Source: Gammaproteobacteria bacterium
GTDB lineage: Bacteria > Pseudomonadota > Gammaproteobacteria > Competibacterales > Competibacteraceae
Assembly (NCBI GenBank): GCA_024235095.1
Contig: JACKNC010000002.1
Coordinates: 124,001 to 188,000 of the forward strand
Reading direction: 5' to 3'
Length of the DNA: 64,000 nucleotides
Below are positions 1 through 8,881 of this stretch, piece after piece. The stretch's first letter is position 1; each line of letters begins with the position of its first letter. The notes under the pieces were generated by a model. It was given only the letters and a program-made list of their open reading frames with translations, searched no databases and had not been told where the DNA came from. Position numbers and translations under genes: made by a program.

Positions 1-460
1 CGCCTGGATGGCGGTGCGCGACATGGACGTAGCCGCTGCGGTGATCGGCATTCGCCTGATGCCCACCAAACTGCTGGCGTTTGCCGTTAGTTCCTTCTAC
101 TGCGGCGTAGCGGGCGCGCTGTACGCCTTCTGCTATCTGGGATCGGTGGAGCCGGACGGCTTTTCACTGGATATGTCCTTCCGCATCCTGTTCATGATCA
201 TCATCGGCGGAGTCGGTTCGATTCTGGGCAGCTTCCTGGGCGCGGCTTTTATCCTGCTGTTGCCGATTTTCCTGGATATCACCCTGCCGCAAATCGCCGG
301 TTTACTGGGGTTGCCCTTTTCCAATGCAACGGTCTCGCACATCCAGATTCTGTTATTCGGAACATTGATCATGTTTTTCCTGATCGTGGAGCCGCACGGC
401 CTGGCCCGTCTGTGGCAAATCGGCAAGGAGAAACTACGTCTATGGCCCTTCCCCCATTAG
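1..460 (+). CDS. Branched-chain amino acid-type ABC permease (LivM family), 3' part
   Basis: This is the C-terminal part of a LivM-type inner-membrane permease; the gene begins before the window and reads in frame from base 2 to a TAG at 458-460. About 150 residues remain, with several hydrophobic segments and the family's late motifs: a gating-region stretch GIRLMPTKLLAFAVSSFYCG, then FMIIIGGVGSILGSFLGA, and the closing EPHGLARLW. In this family the protein forms half of the translocation pore. The next gene is a periplasmic binding protein and the one after it an ATPase, so this is the permease end of one liv-type operon. The substrate is unknown. The downstream hydrolase and glutaryl-CoA dehydrogenase suggest an organic or aromatic acid rather than leucine (inference). 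Confidence 0.9.
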   Translation, partial: AWMAVRDMDVAAAVIGIRLMPTKLLAFAVSSFYCGVAGALYAFCYLGSVEPDGFSLDMSFRILFMIIIGGVGSILGSFLGAAFILLLPIFLDITLPQIAGLLGLPFSNATVSHIQILLFGTLIMFFLIVEPHGLARLWQIGKEKLRLWPFPH

Positions 461-498
461 GGGGTCATTCTCGAAAACAACTAATGTGGAGAAGAAAT

Positions 499-1818
499 AT
501 GATTAAAGTCCGCAAGTCCGTACTGATGACCGCCGTATCCATCACCCTGTTTTCACAAGCGGCGCTGACTGCTGAGGAGCAGTTTTTCCCGGTGCTGTCC
601 TACCGCGTCGGTCCCTACGGCGCCAATGGTCAAGCCTTTTTCGGTGGTTTCATTGACTACCTCAACTATGTCAACCTCAAAAATAATGGCATCAACGGCG
701 TCAAACTGGTCTGGGAAGAGTGCGAAACCGAATACAACAACGCCAAGGGCATTGAGTGTTACGAACGTCTGAAGGACAAGGCCAAGGTTTCCACCGGCCC
801 CATCCACACGATGTCGACGGGCGTGGCCTACGCGCTGATCGACAAATCAGTGGAAGACCATATCCCGCTGGCTATGGTGGGATATGGCCGCACCGACGCG
901 GTCGACGGCTCGGTCTTTCCCTACGCCTTCCCGCTGGTTAGCACTTATCAGATGCAAGCCTCCGCTATCCTCAAGTTCATCAAGGAAAAGGAAAAGGGCA
1001 GTCTGGAAGGCAAAAAGATCGTCTATCTCTACCACGATTCCGCTTATGGCAAGGAGCCGATCGTCGCCCTGCAGGAAGAAGCCAAGCTGAACAAATTTGA
1101 TTTGACGCTGATTCCCGTGGCCCATCCGGGCAACGAACAGGGCGCACAATGGCTGCAAATTCGCCGGGAACAGCCGGACTACGTCATTTTCTGGGGCTGG
1201 GGCGTGATGAACCAGACCGCCATCAAAGCCGCGCAGAAAGTCGGATTCCCCCGCGACCGAATCATCGGCTCCTGGTGGGCCGGTTCCGAAGAAGACACGA
1301 TTCCCGCCGGTGACGCCGCCACCGGCTACATGTCTGCGACCTGGAACGTGTCCGGCAAAGATGTACCGCTCATTGCCGACATTGAAAAGGTGGTCTATGG
1401 CGCGGGCAAGGGCAACCTGCAAGACCCCTCCAGGATCGGCACCATTTTGTATAACCGGGGCGTTTCTGCGGCAGTACTCTCCATTGAGGCGATGCTCAAG
1501 GCGCAGGAGAAATATGGCAAGGAAAAACCGGTGACCGGCGAACAGGTGCGCTGGGGCATGGAAAATCTGGACATCACCGACGCCCGCTTGAAAGAAATCG
1601 GCGCGACCGATTTGTTGCCCGAAATTAAAACCTCCTGCATGGATCATGAGGGTTCCGGCAAAATTAAAATCCAGCAATGGGATGGCGCCCAGTGGGTCCC
1701 GGTTTCCGGCTGGATCGAAGGGAACAAGGAACTGATCCATCCGCTTTTCAAAGCCTCCGCCGAACAGTACGCCAAAGAAAAAGGCATCACGCCGCGCGAC
1801 TGTTCAAAAGAAAGCTGA
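499..1818 (+). CDS. Periplasmic substrate-binding protein of liv-type ABC transporter
   Basis: This 439-residue type I periplasmic binding protein belongs to the Leu/Ile/Val-binding-like family. The frame is open back to 412, but the ATG at 499 is preferred: it has GGAG at 488-491 and opens directly into a signal peptide (MIKVRKSVLMTAVSITLFSQ, cleavage near AALTAEEQ). The mature part shows the usual two-lobe pattern, including KIVYLYHDSAYGKEPIVALQ and a C-terminal region with paired cysteines (TSCMDHEG, RDCSKES). It lies between a LivM permease and an ATPase of the same transporter. It is longer than classical LivK (about 370 residues), which fits the subgroup found with aromatic or organic acid gene clusters. 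The ligand cannot be read from the sequence. Confidence 0.88.
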   Translation: MIKVRKSVLMTAVSITLFSQAALTAEEQFFPVLSYRVGPYGANGQAFFGGFIDYLNYVNLKNNGINGVKLVWEECETEYNNAKGIECYERLKDKAKVSTGPIHTMSTGVAYALIDKSVEDHIPLAMVGYGRTDAVDGSVFPYAFPLVSTYQMQASAILKFIKEKEKGSLEGKKIVYLYHDSAYGKEPIVALQEEAKLNKFDLTLIPVAHPGNEQGAQWLQIRREQPDYVIFWGWGVMNQTAIKAAQKVGFPRDRIIGSWWAGSEEDTIPAGDAATGYMSATWNVSGKDVPLIADIEKVVYGAGKGNLQDPSRIGTILYNRGVSAAVLSIEAMLKAQEKYGKEKPVTGEQVRWGMENLDITDARLKEIGATDLLPEIKTSCMDHEGSGKIKIQQWDGAQWVPVSGWIEGNKELIHPLFKASAEQYAKEKGITPRDCSKES

Positions 1819-1929
1819 TCGAAGGCGTTCCCACCTCCAAAGCTAGACCTCCTCCGTTTTATGGGCGAGGATTCAGGCAAGGGGTGGGCGCGAATGCCCA
1901 TGCGTCCTGTCGCAACCGAATAATCGTAT

Positions 1930-2763
1930 ATGGCTGTCCAAACTGTCGCCGCTCCAGCGGCTGAGCGCTATTTAACCATCAATAACATCGAGGTCATTTA
2001 CGACCATGTGATCCTGGTGTTGAAAGGAGTCTCGCTCAACGTACCCAAGGGCGACATCGTGGCCCTGCTCGGGGCGAACGGAGCGGGTAAAACCACGACG
2101 CTCAAAGCGATTTCCAACCTGCTGCGCGCTGAACGCGGCGATGTCACCAAAGGTTCCGTGGAATTCAAAGGGAACCGGGTTGATCAGCTTACCCCGAATG
2201 AACTGGTCAAACGCGGCGTCATTCAGGTCATGGAAGGCCGGCATTGCTTCGGCCATCTGACGATTGAGGAAAATCTGCTAACGGGCGCTTATACCCGCTC
2301 GATTTCTCGCGGCGGGCTGAAGAATGAACTGGAAAAGGTTTACCACTATTTCCCCCGGCTCAAGACCCGGCGTGGCTCCCAGGCCGGCTACACCTCCGGC
2401 GGCGAGCAGCAGATGTGCGTGATCGGTCGCGCGCTGATGGCCAAGCCGGAAATGATTCTGCTGGATGAGCCGTCTATGGGCTTGGCTCCACAGATCGTCG
2501 AAGAAATCTTTGAGATCGTAAAGGGCCTGAACAATCGGGAAAACGTCAGCTTTCTGTTAGCCGAGCAGAACACCATGATGGCGCTGCGCTATGCCGATTT
2601 CGGCTACATTCTGGAAAATGGCCGGGTGGTAATGGAAGGCGCTGCCGAGGAGTTGCGCACCAATGAAGACGTTAAGGAATTTTACCTGGGTATTTCTTCC
2701 TCCGGGCGCAAGTCCTTCAAAGACATCAAGCACTATCGCCGCCGCAAGCGCTGGTTGTCCTGA
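1930..2763 (+). CDS. ABC transporter ATP-binding protein, LivF type
   Basis: This 277-residue ATPase energises the liv-type transporter encoded just upstream. It has Walker A GANGAGKTT, the LivF-style Q-loop region GVIQVMEGRHCFGHLTIEEN, a signature-like YTSGGEQQM, Walker B MILLDEPSMGLAPQ and the H-loop position replaced by Q in LLAEQNTMMA, as usual in LivF. The C-terminus carries an extra basic tail (FKDIKHYRRRKRWLS) beyond the normal LivF end. A 111-base gap separates it from the binding protein, and the hydrolase gene follows after 20 bases. The second (LivG-type) ATPase and LivH permease of this system would lie upstream of the window. Confidence 0.9.
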   Translation: MAVQTVAAPAAERYLTINNIEVIYDHVILVLKGVSLNVPKGDIVALLGANGAGKTTTLKAISNLLRAERGDVTKGSVEFKGNRVDQLTPNELVKRGVIQVMEGRHCFGHLTIEENLLTGAYTRSISRGGLKNELEKVYHYFPRLKTRRGSQAGYTSGGEQQMCVIGRALMAKPEMILLDEPSMGLAPQIVEEIFEIVKGLNNRENVSFLLAEQNTMMALRYADFGYILENGRVVMEGAAEELRTNEDVKEFYLGISSSGRKSFKDIKHYRRRKRWLS

Positions 2764-2783
2764 GAACGACGCTTGAAACCACC

Positions 2784-3584
2784 ATGAAATTCGTCGACAT
2801 CGACGGCATCCGCCTCGAATATATCCGCCTGCCCTCGGCCCACCGGCGCGAAGGAGCGCCGGTCATGGTCTTTCTACACGAAGGACTCGGTTCAGTTTCC
2901 CTCTGGCGCCAGTTCCCGCAGCAGGTCGCCGATGCCTGCGGTTGCGAAGCTGTGGTCTATTCGCGTGAAGGCTATGGCCACTCCGACCCAGCTCCTGCGC
3001 CGCGCACCTCGCGCTACCTGCATCGTCAAGGCATCGAGGTGTTGTCAGCATTGATTGATGCCCTGGAATTGAAACGGCCATTGCTCCTGGGCCATTCCGA
3101 TGGCGCTTCGATTGCATTGCTGTGCGCCGGAGAAACCACGATACCTCTATCGGGCCTGATCGTGATGGCTCCTCACGTCATGGTCGAGGAAATCACCCTT
3201 ACCGGTATCCGCAAAGCCGCCCAAGGGTCTCGCGCGACCGATCTGCAACAACGCCTGAGCCGCTACCATTCCGCGACGAATGCGGCGACCGTCGTGACCG
3301 CCTGGCGGGATATCTGGCTCGATCCCGTCTTTCGCGGCTGGAACATCGAGTCTTGCCTGCCCATGATCCGTTGTCCAGTTCTTGCCATCCAGGGCGAGGA
3401 CGACGAATACGCCACCATGGAACAAATCGACCGGATTGCGGCCCAGGCCCCGGACGTCGACCTTTTCAAGCTGGCCGATTGTCAACACTCGCCACACCGG
3501 GACCAGCCACAAGCTGTAATCGAAGCTATTGTTGCTTTCGTCGACCGGGTGCTGGAAAAGTCCTTATCGCCGATCGGGAGATAA
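2784..3584 (+). CDS. Alpha/beta-fold hydrolase
   Basis: This 266-residue cytoplasmic alpha/beta hydrolase has the oxyanion region FLHEGLGSVSLW and the nucleophile elbow GHSDG with Ser105 as the likely catalytic serine. An acid follows in the QGEDDEYATMEQ segment, with a late histidine in DCQHSPHRD. It starts at an ATG 20 bases after the ATPase stop and is followed after two bases by the glutaryl-CoA dehydrogenase gene, so the three are probably co-transcribed. The family includes esterases and C-C bond hydrolases. A role in opening or trimming the imported acid or its CoA ester is inference; the exact substrate is not recognisable. Confidence 0.82.
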   Translation: MKFVDIDGIRLEYIRLPSAHRREGAPVMVFLHEGLGSVSLWRQFPQQVADACGCEAVVYSREGYGHSDPAPAPRTSRYLHRQGIEVLSALIDALELKRPLLLGHSDGASIALLCAGETTIPLSGLIVMAPHVMVEEITLTGIRKAAQGSRATDLQQRLSRYHSATNAATVVTAWRDIWLDPVFRGWNIESCLPMIRCPVLAIQGEDDEYATMEQIDRIAAQAPDVDLFKLADCQHSPHRDQPQAVIEAIVAFVDRVLEKSLSPIGR

Positions 3585-3586
3585 AC

Positions 3587-4759
3587 ATGATTTTTCAATG
3601 GGATGATCCCCTGCTGCTGGATTTGCAACTGACCGGGGAGGAACGTCTGATTCGTGACGCCGTGCGCGACTACTGCCAGAGCAAGCTGGCCCCGCGCATT
3701 CTGCAAGCATTTCGCAATGAGCACACCGACCCGCATATTTTCCGCGAAATGGGAGAAATCGGTCTGCTTGGTCCGACTATTCCCCTTGAATACGGCGGCG
3801 GCGGCCTCAGTTACGTGAGCTACGGCCTGATCGCTCGTGAAATCGAATGCATTGACTCTGGTTACCGCTCGCTGATGAGCGTGCAGTCGTCGCTGGTTAT
3901 GGGGCCGATCCACGAGTTCGGAACCGAAGCGCAGAAGCAGAAATATCTGCTGAAACTGGCTACCGGCGAATGGATTGGCTGCTTTGGCCTCACCGAACCC
4001 GATCACGGTTCCGATCCGGGTTCGCTGATGACCCGCGCCCGCGCGGTTTCCGGCGGCTACTGTCTAACCGGCAGCAAAACGTGGATTACCAATAGCCCGA
4101 TTGCCAACGTGTTCATCGTTTGGGCTAAAAACGACGCGGGTAAAATTCGTGGCTATATCCTGGAAAAGGGTATGAAAGGACTTTCAACCCCAATGATCCA
4201 CGGCAAGATCGGTCTACGCGCGTCCATCACCGGTCAAATCGTCATGGACGAGGTCTTCGTGCCGGAGGAGAACGAATTCCCGGAGGTCAGCGGCTTAAAA
4301 GGACCCTTTGCCTGTCTAAATGCAGCCCGCTACGGTATTGCCTGGGGGGCGTTGGGCGCTGCCGAGGACTGCTGGCATCGCGCCCGTCAATACGTGCTTG
4401 ACCGCCGTCAGTTCGGTCGTCCGCTCGCCGCTAACCAGTTGATCCAGAAAAAGCTGGCCGATATGCAGACGGAAATCGCTCTTGGGTTGCAAGCCTGCCT
4501 GCGCGTCGGGCGCATGAAGGATGAAGGAATTGCGTCGGTCGAAATGACCTCCATCATCAAACGCAATTCCTGCGGTAAGGCGCTGGACATCGCCCGCACA
4601 GCGCGCGACATGCTGGGCGGCAACGGCATTTCCGACGAGTACGGCGTCATCCGTCATCTGGTTAACCTTGAGGTGGTCAACACCTATGAAGGCACGCACG
4701 ACATTCACGCCCTGATTCTGGGCCGCGCCCAGACCGGCATTCAGGCGTTTTCACGTTGA
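3587..4759 (+). CDS. gcdH: Glutaryl-CoA dehydrogenase
   Basis: This is an FAD-dependent acyl-CoA dehydrogenase of 390 residues. The family member oxidises and decarboxylates glutaryl-CoA to crotonyl-CoA in lysine, tryptophan and benzoate/pimelate breakdown. The frame is open back to 3122, but the ATG at 3587 after CGGGAG gives the normal family length and N-terminus (FQWDDPLLLDLQLTGEER). Visible motifs are the substrate-binding CFGLTEPDHGSDPGSL, the FAD region TGSKTWITNSP, and the family-specific catalytic base Glu368 in VVNTYEGTHDIHALILGRA. It ends flush against queC on the opposite strand. With the BadI-like gene nearby it suggests a route from cyclic acids through pimeloyl- and glutaryl-CoA. 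Confidence 0.93.
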   Translation: MIFQWDDPLLLDLQLTGEERLIRDAVRDYCQSKLAPRILQAFRNEHTDPHIFREMGEIGLLGPTIPLEYGGGGLSYVSYGLIAREIECIDSGYRSLMSVQSSLVMGPIHEFGTEAQKQKYLLKLATGEWIGCFGLTEPDHGSDPGSLMTRARAVSGGYCLTGSKTWITNSPIANVFIVWAKNDAGKIRGYILEKGMKGLSTPMIHGKIGLRASITGQIVMDEVFVPEENEFPEVSGLKGPFACLNAARYGIAWGALGAAEDCWHRARQYVLDRRQFGRPLAANQLIQKKLADMQTEIALGLQACLRVGRMKDEGIASVEMTSIIKRNSCGKALDIARTARDMLGGNGISDEYGVIRHLVNLEVVNTYEGTHDIHALILGRAQTGIQAFSR

Positions 4760-5470
4760 TCAGGATAGCGAGCTTGCGGGAGCGGTGAGTGGCTTCGCGC
4801 GAAACCGTTCTACCAGCGGATCGGGAATGCCCGCTTCGGCGAAGCCTTTAGCGCGTAGTACACAGGCTGGACATTTCCCGCAAGGCGGCTGGATACCGTT
4901 ATAGCAGGTCTGCGTATCCGCCAGTGCGGGCAATGCGCCAAGATCGCGCGCGAGACGCACGGTATCGGCTTTGGACTGAAACATCAGCGGAGTATGAATC
5001 GTAAGTTCGTACTCCATCCCTAAGCAGAGGGCGCGTTCCAGCGTTTGTAGGGTGGTTTGTCGGCAATCGGGGTAGCCACTGTAGTCGGTTTGCGCCACAC
5101 CAGTGACTAAGTGATGAATACCTCGTGGGTAGGCCAGCGCTGCGGCAAAAGTCAGGAAAATTAGATTGCGGCCAGGCACAAAGGTATTCGGCAGGCCAGT
5201 TTTAGCATCCACACCGTCCCGGACCCCAATATTCGCATCGGTCAGCGCATTGCCGCCAAGCGCGGCGAAGGTGTTGATCGGCAGCACGGTCTGCGCCACA
5301 CCGGCGCGCGCTGCAACTTGAGTTGCGCAGTCCAGTTCGATCCGGTGGCGCTGACCGTAATCAAAAGTCACGGCCTCGACATGGCCAGCGCCGAAACGAC
5401 TCAGCGCCCAGTACAGGCAGGTTGTGGAATCCTGGCCACCAGACAGAACAACGAGGGCGCGCTCCATCAT
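4760..5470 (-). CDS. queC: 7-cyano-7-deazaguanine synthase
   Basis: QueC converts 7-carboxy-7-deazaguanine to preQ0 with ATP and ammonia in queuosine synthesis. The 236-residue product has the N-type ATP-pyrophosphatase loop LSGGQDSTT near its start and the C-terminal zinc cysteines in CYNGIQPPCGKCPACVLRA. The ATG at 5470 is preferred over an upstream TTG at 5491 because GGAG lies seven bases before it and the protein then begins at the family start; a second ATG follows directly. The gene converges on gcdH with no intervening base and follows the badI-like gene after 17 bases. Its function is unrelated to its catabolic neighbours. Confidence 0.94.
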   Translation of the reverse strand: MMERALVVLSGGQDSTTCLYWALSRFGAGHVEAVTFDYGQRHRIELDCATQVAARAGVAQTVLPINTFAALGGNALTDANIGVRDGVDAKTGLPNTFVPGRNLIFLTFAAALAYPRGIHHLVTGVAQTDYSGYPDCRQTTLQTLERALCLGMEYELTIHTPLMFQSKADTVRLARDLGALPALADTQTCYNGIQPPCGKCPACVLRAKGFAEAGIPDPLVERFRAKPLTAPASSLS

Positions 5471-5487
5471 GAACAAACTCCGTTCAG

Positions 5488-6267
5488 TCAATCCCGGAAT
5501 TTCGGCTTGCGTTTTTCCTGAAACGCCCGTACGCCTTCCTGCGACTCCTCAGTGCCATAGAACAAGCTGACCGCTTTCAACCCCAGTGATGACAGACCGG
5601 CAATGTGCGCGGTATCGGCGTTAAACGAGCGTTTCGCCAACTCCAGCGCGGTGGGACTTTTCTCCAGAATTTCCGCACACCAGCGATCGACTTCCGCATC
5701 CAGTTCGTCATCGGGAACCGCCTTGTTAGCCAACCCCATCTGCACCGCCTCCGCCGCCGTATATTGGCGGCAGAGATACCAGACCTCCCGCGCCTTCTTT
5801 TCGCCGATCACCCGCGCCATATAAGCCGTGCCAAATCCGGGATCGACCGAACCGACCTTGGGACCGACCTGCCCGAATTTGGCGGACTCCGCCGCGAGCG
5901 TTAGGTCGCACAACAGCGCCAGCACATGCCCGCCGCCAATCGCGTAACCCCGCACCTTGGCGATGACCGGCTTGGGAACATCACGGATCACGCTTTGCAA
6001 TTCCTCCAGCGGCAGGCCAATCACGCCGCGCCCGTCGTAATGCCCGGCGTGCGCTGACTGGTCGCCGCCGGTGCAGAACGCCCGATGGCCAGCGCCGGTC
6101 AGGACAATGACGCCCACCGATCGATTCCAGCCTGCCTTGAGAAAGGCATCAATCATTTCCTCACAGGTCTGGGCGCGGAAGGCGTTGTATTTGTCAGGAC
6201 GGTTGATCGTGATGGTGGCGACGCCATTCTTGATCTCGTAGAGGATGTCCTCATAGTCGGCGGTCAT
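5488..6267 (-). CDS. badI: 2-ketocyclohexanecarboxyl-CoA hydrolase-like ring-opening enzyme
   Basis: This 259-residue crotonase-superfamily protein closely resembles BadI of Rhodopseudomonas palustris from memory. BadI hydrolytically opens 2-ketocyclohexanecarboxyl-CoA to pimeloyl-CoA. The diagnostic stretch is YDGRGVIGLPLEELQSVIRD followed by GYAIGGGHVLALLCDLTLAA and FGQVGPKVGSVDPGFG. The CTGGDQS motif is shared with the related DHNA-CoA synthase MenB, but the overall length, the N-terminus (YEDILYEIKNG) and the absence of other menaquinone genes favour BadI. The start ATG is preceded by AAGGGG. It is followed by queC and preceded by a racemase gene. No other bad-type genes for cyclohexanecarboxylate are visible. 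Confidence 0.8.
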   Translation of the reverse strand: MTADYEDILYEIKNGVATITINRPDKYNAFRAQTCEEMIDAFLKAGWNRSVGVIVLTGAGHRAFCTGGDQSAHAGHYDGRGVIGLPLEELQSVIRDVPKPVIAKVRGYAIGGGHVLALLCDLTLAAESAKFGQVGPKVGSVDPGFGTAYMARVIGEKKAREVWYLCRQYTAAEAVQMGLANKAVPDDELDAEVDRWCAEILEKSPTALELAKRSFNADTAHIAGLSSLGLKAVSLFYGTEESQEGVRAFQEKRKPKFRD

Positions 6268-6321
6268 AACAGCCCCTTGGTTGGTTTGAGTTACTTGGGA
6301 TTATAGGCAACAAACTCCATT

Positions 6322-7461
6322 TCAAATCGCCCCATCTGCGACGAACCGGGTAATTTCGCTTTCAGAAAATCCCCAGCCGATCAACCAATCGTGTGAGGCG
6401 TCGATCGGCTTGCCTGGCGGCCCCTGAATCGTTGCTGGGGTGCGGCTAAAGCGCGGCGCCGGAGCCGGTTGCGTCAAGCCAGCGAACTCAACAAAGGTTT
6501 CCCGCGCCTGGTTATGCGGATGAGCAGGCGCTTCTTCCATGCTCAGCACCGGCGTTACGCAAGCGTCGGTATTTTCAAAGAGCGCACACCATTCGTCCCG
6601 GGTTTTGGTGCGAAATGCTTCACGCAGACGCTCCTTCATCGGTCGCCAGGATTTTGGATTCCATTGCTGCCGGGGATCAGGGTCCATCACGCCACAACCT
6701 TCGAGCAAAATCTGGTAAAAATGCGGCTCAATCGGTCCGACCGCCAGCCATTTGCTGTCGGCGCATTGATAAGTATCGTAAAAGTGCGCGCCGCCATCGA
6801 GAAAATTGCGCTCCCGCTGATCCGTCCAGAACCCCATCGCTCGCAGGCTGTACATGGCGGACATCAGCAGGGCGCTGCCATCGGTCATGGCGGCGTCCAC
6901 TACCTGGCCCTGGCCGGAATTCCGCGCTTCCAGAAGGGCGGCCAGGATACCCACGATCAGAAACATCGCGCCGCCGCCGTAGTCGGCAATCAAATTCAGC
7001 GGCGGGACGGGGCCGCTGTCGGCGCGGCCAATGGCATGCAGCGCCCCGGTGATCGCCAGGTAATTGATGTCGTGACCCGCGGTCTGCGCCAAGGGGCCTG
7101 TCTGACCCCAGCCGGTCATGCGTCCATAAACCAATCGCGGATTTCGCGCCAGCGCCACATCCGGCCCCAGACCCAGTCGTTCCATGACGCCGGGCCGGAA
7201 ACCCTCGATCAGCGCATCTGCTGATTCGATCAGCCGCAGCGCCGTTACCTGACCTTCCGGGGATTTCAGGTCGAGCCGAAGCATGCGCCGCCCCCGATTG
7301 GGAATATTCTTTTCCGGGGAGAACAGGTTTGCTTCCGGGTTGGCTGTATCCCGGTTGAGTTGCACGACCTCTGCGCCTAGGTCGGACAGCAGCATCGCGG
7401 AAAAAGGCACCGGACCGAGTCCGGCGAATTCAATGACTTTAATGCCCTGCAAGGGTCCCAT
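6322..7461 (-). CDS. Alpha-methylacyl-CoA racemase-like protein (CoA-transferase family III)
   Basis: This 379-residue protein belongs to the family III CoA-transferase fold, in the alpha-methylacyl-CoA racemase branch. The two residues used for racemisation in that branch are visible as His130 in AGHDINYLAITG and Asp160 in NLIADYGGGAMF. The family N-terminus MGPLQGIKVIEFAGLGPVPF is intact. Such enzymes interconvert 2-R and 2-S methyl-branched acyl-CoAs so that they can be beta-oxidised. It stands between the SDR dehydrogenase (38 bases upstream) and the BadI-like gene on the same strand, consistent with an acyl-CoA degradation unit. A related CoA transferase is possible, but the His/Asp pair argues for racemase. 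Confidence 0.88.
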   Translation of the reverse strand: MGPLQGIKVIEFAGLGPVPFSAMLLSDLGAEVVQLNRDTANPEANLFSPEKNIPNRGRRMLRLDLKSPEGQVTALRLIESADALIEGFRPGVMERLGLGPDVALARNPRLVYGRMTGWGQTGPLAQTAGHDINYLAITGALHAIGRADSGPVPPLNLIADYGGGAMFLIVGILAALLEARNSGQGQVVDAAMTDGSALLMSAMYSLRAMGFWTDQRERNFLDGGAHFYDTYQCADSKWLAVGPIEPHFYQILLEGCGVMDPDPRQQWNPKSWRPMKERLREAFRTKTRDEWCALFENTDACVTPVLSMEEAPAHPHNQARETFVEFAGLTQPAPAPRFSRTPATIQGPPGKPIDASHDWLIGWGFSESEITRFVADGAI

Positions 7462-7499
7462 CGTATTTTGACCTTATTTAATCGTATGAATAGGGCTGC

Positions 7500-8273
7500 C
7501 TATTTCGCGCCCATGCGTAGCGCGCCATCAAGACGGATAATTTCGCCGTTAAGATAACCGTTTTCAATGATCTGGCGCACTAGGCTGGCAAATTCCTCCG
7601 GCTGGCCCAGGCGCGGCGGAAAGGGAACCACATTGCCCAGCGAGTCTTTCACCTCCTGGGGCATGCCCATCAACATCGGGGTTTCCATGACACCGGGCGC
7701 AATGGCCATCACCCGGATGCCATAGCGGCTGAGTTCCCGGGCGATCGGCAAAGTCATCGCCACCACGCCGCCCTTAGAGGCAGCATAAGCGGCCTGACCG
7801 ACCTGTGCTTCAAAAGCAGCGATGGAAGCGGTATTGATGATGACGCCGCGTTCGCCGATCTCTCCCGGTTCATTACGCGCCATGGCGGTCGCGGCATGGC
7901 GCGTCAGGTTGAACACGCCGATCAGATTAATTTGCACAACCCTGGCGAACAGAGCCAATCCCGGCGGCTCCCCCTTGACGAGCACCTTTTCCGCTGGAGC
8001 GACGCCAGCACAGGTCACCAGGCCATGCAGCGCGCCGAATGCGCTTAAGGTCGCGTCGACCGCAGCCCGTCCACTGGCTTCATCAGCCACATCGGTCACT
8101 ATGAAACGAGCAGCAACGCCCAGTTCAGCCGCCAGTACCTCCCCCGCCTCCCGGTTCAGATCGGCGATAGTCGCCTGACCTCCCGCCGCGACGAGCATCC
8201 GCACCGTAGCGGCGCCCAGACCGGAAGCTCCTCCAGTGACGAGAAAAACCCGGTGATCGATCTTCATGCCCAT
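7500..8273 (-). CDS. SDR 3-hydroxyacyl-CoA dehydrogenase (HSD10 type)
   Basis: This 257-residue short-chain dehydrogenase has the NAD-binding loop TGGASGLGAATV, the structural NTAS motif, and the catalytic Tyr/Lys in YAASKGG. Its C-terminus (PFPPRLGQPEEFASLVRQII, then GEIIRLDGALRM) is typical of the type 2 3-hydroxyacyl-CoA dehydrogenase branch (HSD17B10), which oxidises 3-hydroxy-2-methylbutyryl-CoA and similar substrates. That fits a partner racemase acting on 2-methyl-branched acyl-CoAs. A second in-frame ATG lies two codons downstream (8267). It is the first gene of the minus-strand unit; the divergent region up to 8434 separates it from a small plus-strand gene. Confidence 0.87.
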   Translation of the reverse strand: MGMKIDHRVFLVTGGASGLGAATVRMLVAAGGQATIADLNREAGEVLAAELGVAARFIVTDVADEASGRAAVDATLSAFGALHGLVTCAGVAPAEKVLVKGEPPGLALFARVVQINLIGVFNLTRHAATAMARNEPGEIGERGVIINTASIAAFEAQVGQAAYAASKGGVVAMTLPIARELSRYGIRVMAIAPGVMETPMLMGMPQEVKDSLGNVVPFPPRLGQPEEFASLVRQIIENGYLNGEIIRLDGALRMGAK

Positions 8274-8434
8274 ACCCCGACGTCATCATTGATTTTTACC
8301 AGAGTCAAAGTAAGTCTAATGGATAACGTCTTTTGCGCAACAGAGCATTGACTATTCTGGCGAATATTGCTGTTAAGAACCATATAATGCATCTTTATAA
8401 TGAAAATCGGACCGACAGACCAAAGGGGAGCAAC

Positions 8435-8752
8435 GTGAGTTATACCGTTACCGTATCGTTCGACCGCAAACGGGAATACGAGATCATGCTGCATGATGGC
8501 GAAATCCAGAGCATGGATAAGGATCAGGCGCGCGCTTGGCTGACCCGGGAATTCGAGGACCTGGAATGCGTACCGTCCAACCCGACCGGCAAAATTCTGC
8601 TGCTCGACATGGTTCTTAACGTTGCCCGGTACGGCGGCGAGGATCGCTTTGAGGAAGCGGGCGAATGGGCCAGAAGCTACGCGATAGCGGTCACGGTCGT
8701 CCTGGAGCGCCAGGTCATCCGGGTAGACGTTGGGAATTTTGTCGTCGGCTGA
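8435..8752 (+). CDS. Conserved-looking hypothetical protein, 105 residues
   Basis: No family is recognised. The frame is open from 8333, but the GTG at 8435 is the likely start because GGGGAG lies just before it and the upstream codons include a promoter-like TATAAT at 8383-8388. The protein is acidic and soluble, with alternating hydrophobic residues (SYTVTVSFDRKREYEIMLHD at the start, YAIAVTVVLERQVIRVDVG at the end) suggesting a small beta-rich fold and no membrane segment. It stands alone between the divergent SDR gene and iorA, 129 bases before the latter. Codon use is similar to that of its neighbours. Confidence 0.6.
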   Translation: MSYTVTVSFDRKREYEIMLHDGEIQSMDKDQARAWLTREFEDLECVPSNPTGKILLLDMVLNVARYGGEDRFEEAGEWARSYAIAVTVVLERQVIRVDVGNFVVG

Positions 8753-8881
8753 AACCAGGTGAAGTTCGCGTATCTCCTATTCCGTTCGCTGGAGTATGGC
8801 TAAAATCCAAAATTCGCCTAATCTACAGAATATTCAGTTCATCCTTGCCTTCCGCCTATCGCCAACGAGGTCCATCCTATT

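Noticed and set aside
847..1740. A 297-codon open frame on the minus strand
   Set aside because: It is antisense to the binding-protein gene, which has a signal peptide and family motifs; the antisense product resembles nothing.
5488..6267. MenB (DHNA-CoA synthase) as the identity of the crotonase gene
   Set aside because: The YDGRG...GLPLEEL stretch, shorter length and N-terminus fit BadI better, and no menaquinone genes are near.
7500..8273. BadH (2-hydroxycyclohexanecarboxyl-CoA dehydrogenase) as the SDR's identity
   Set aside because: Its C-terminal segment matches the HSD10-type 3-hydroxyacyl-CoA dehydrogenases rather than BadH.
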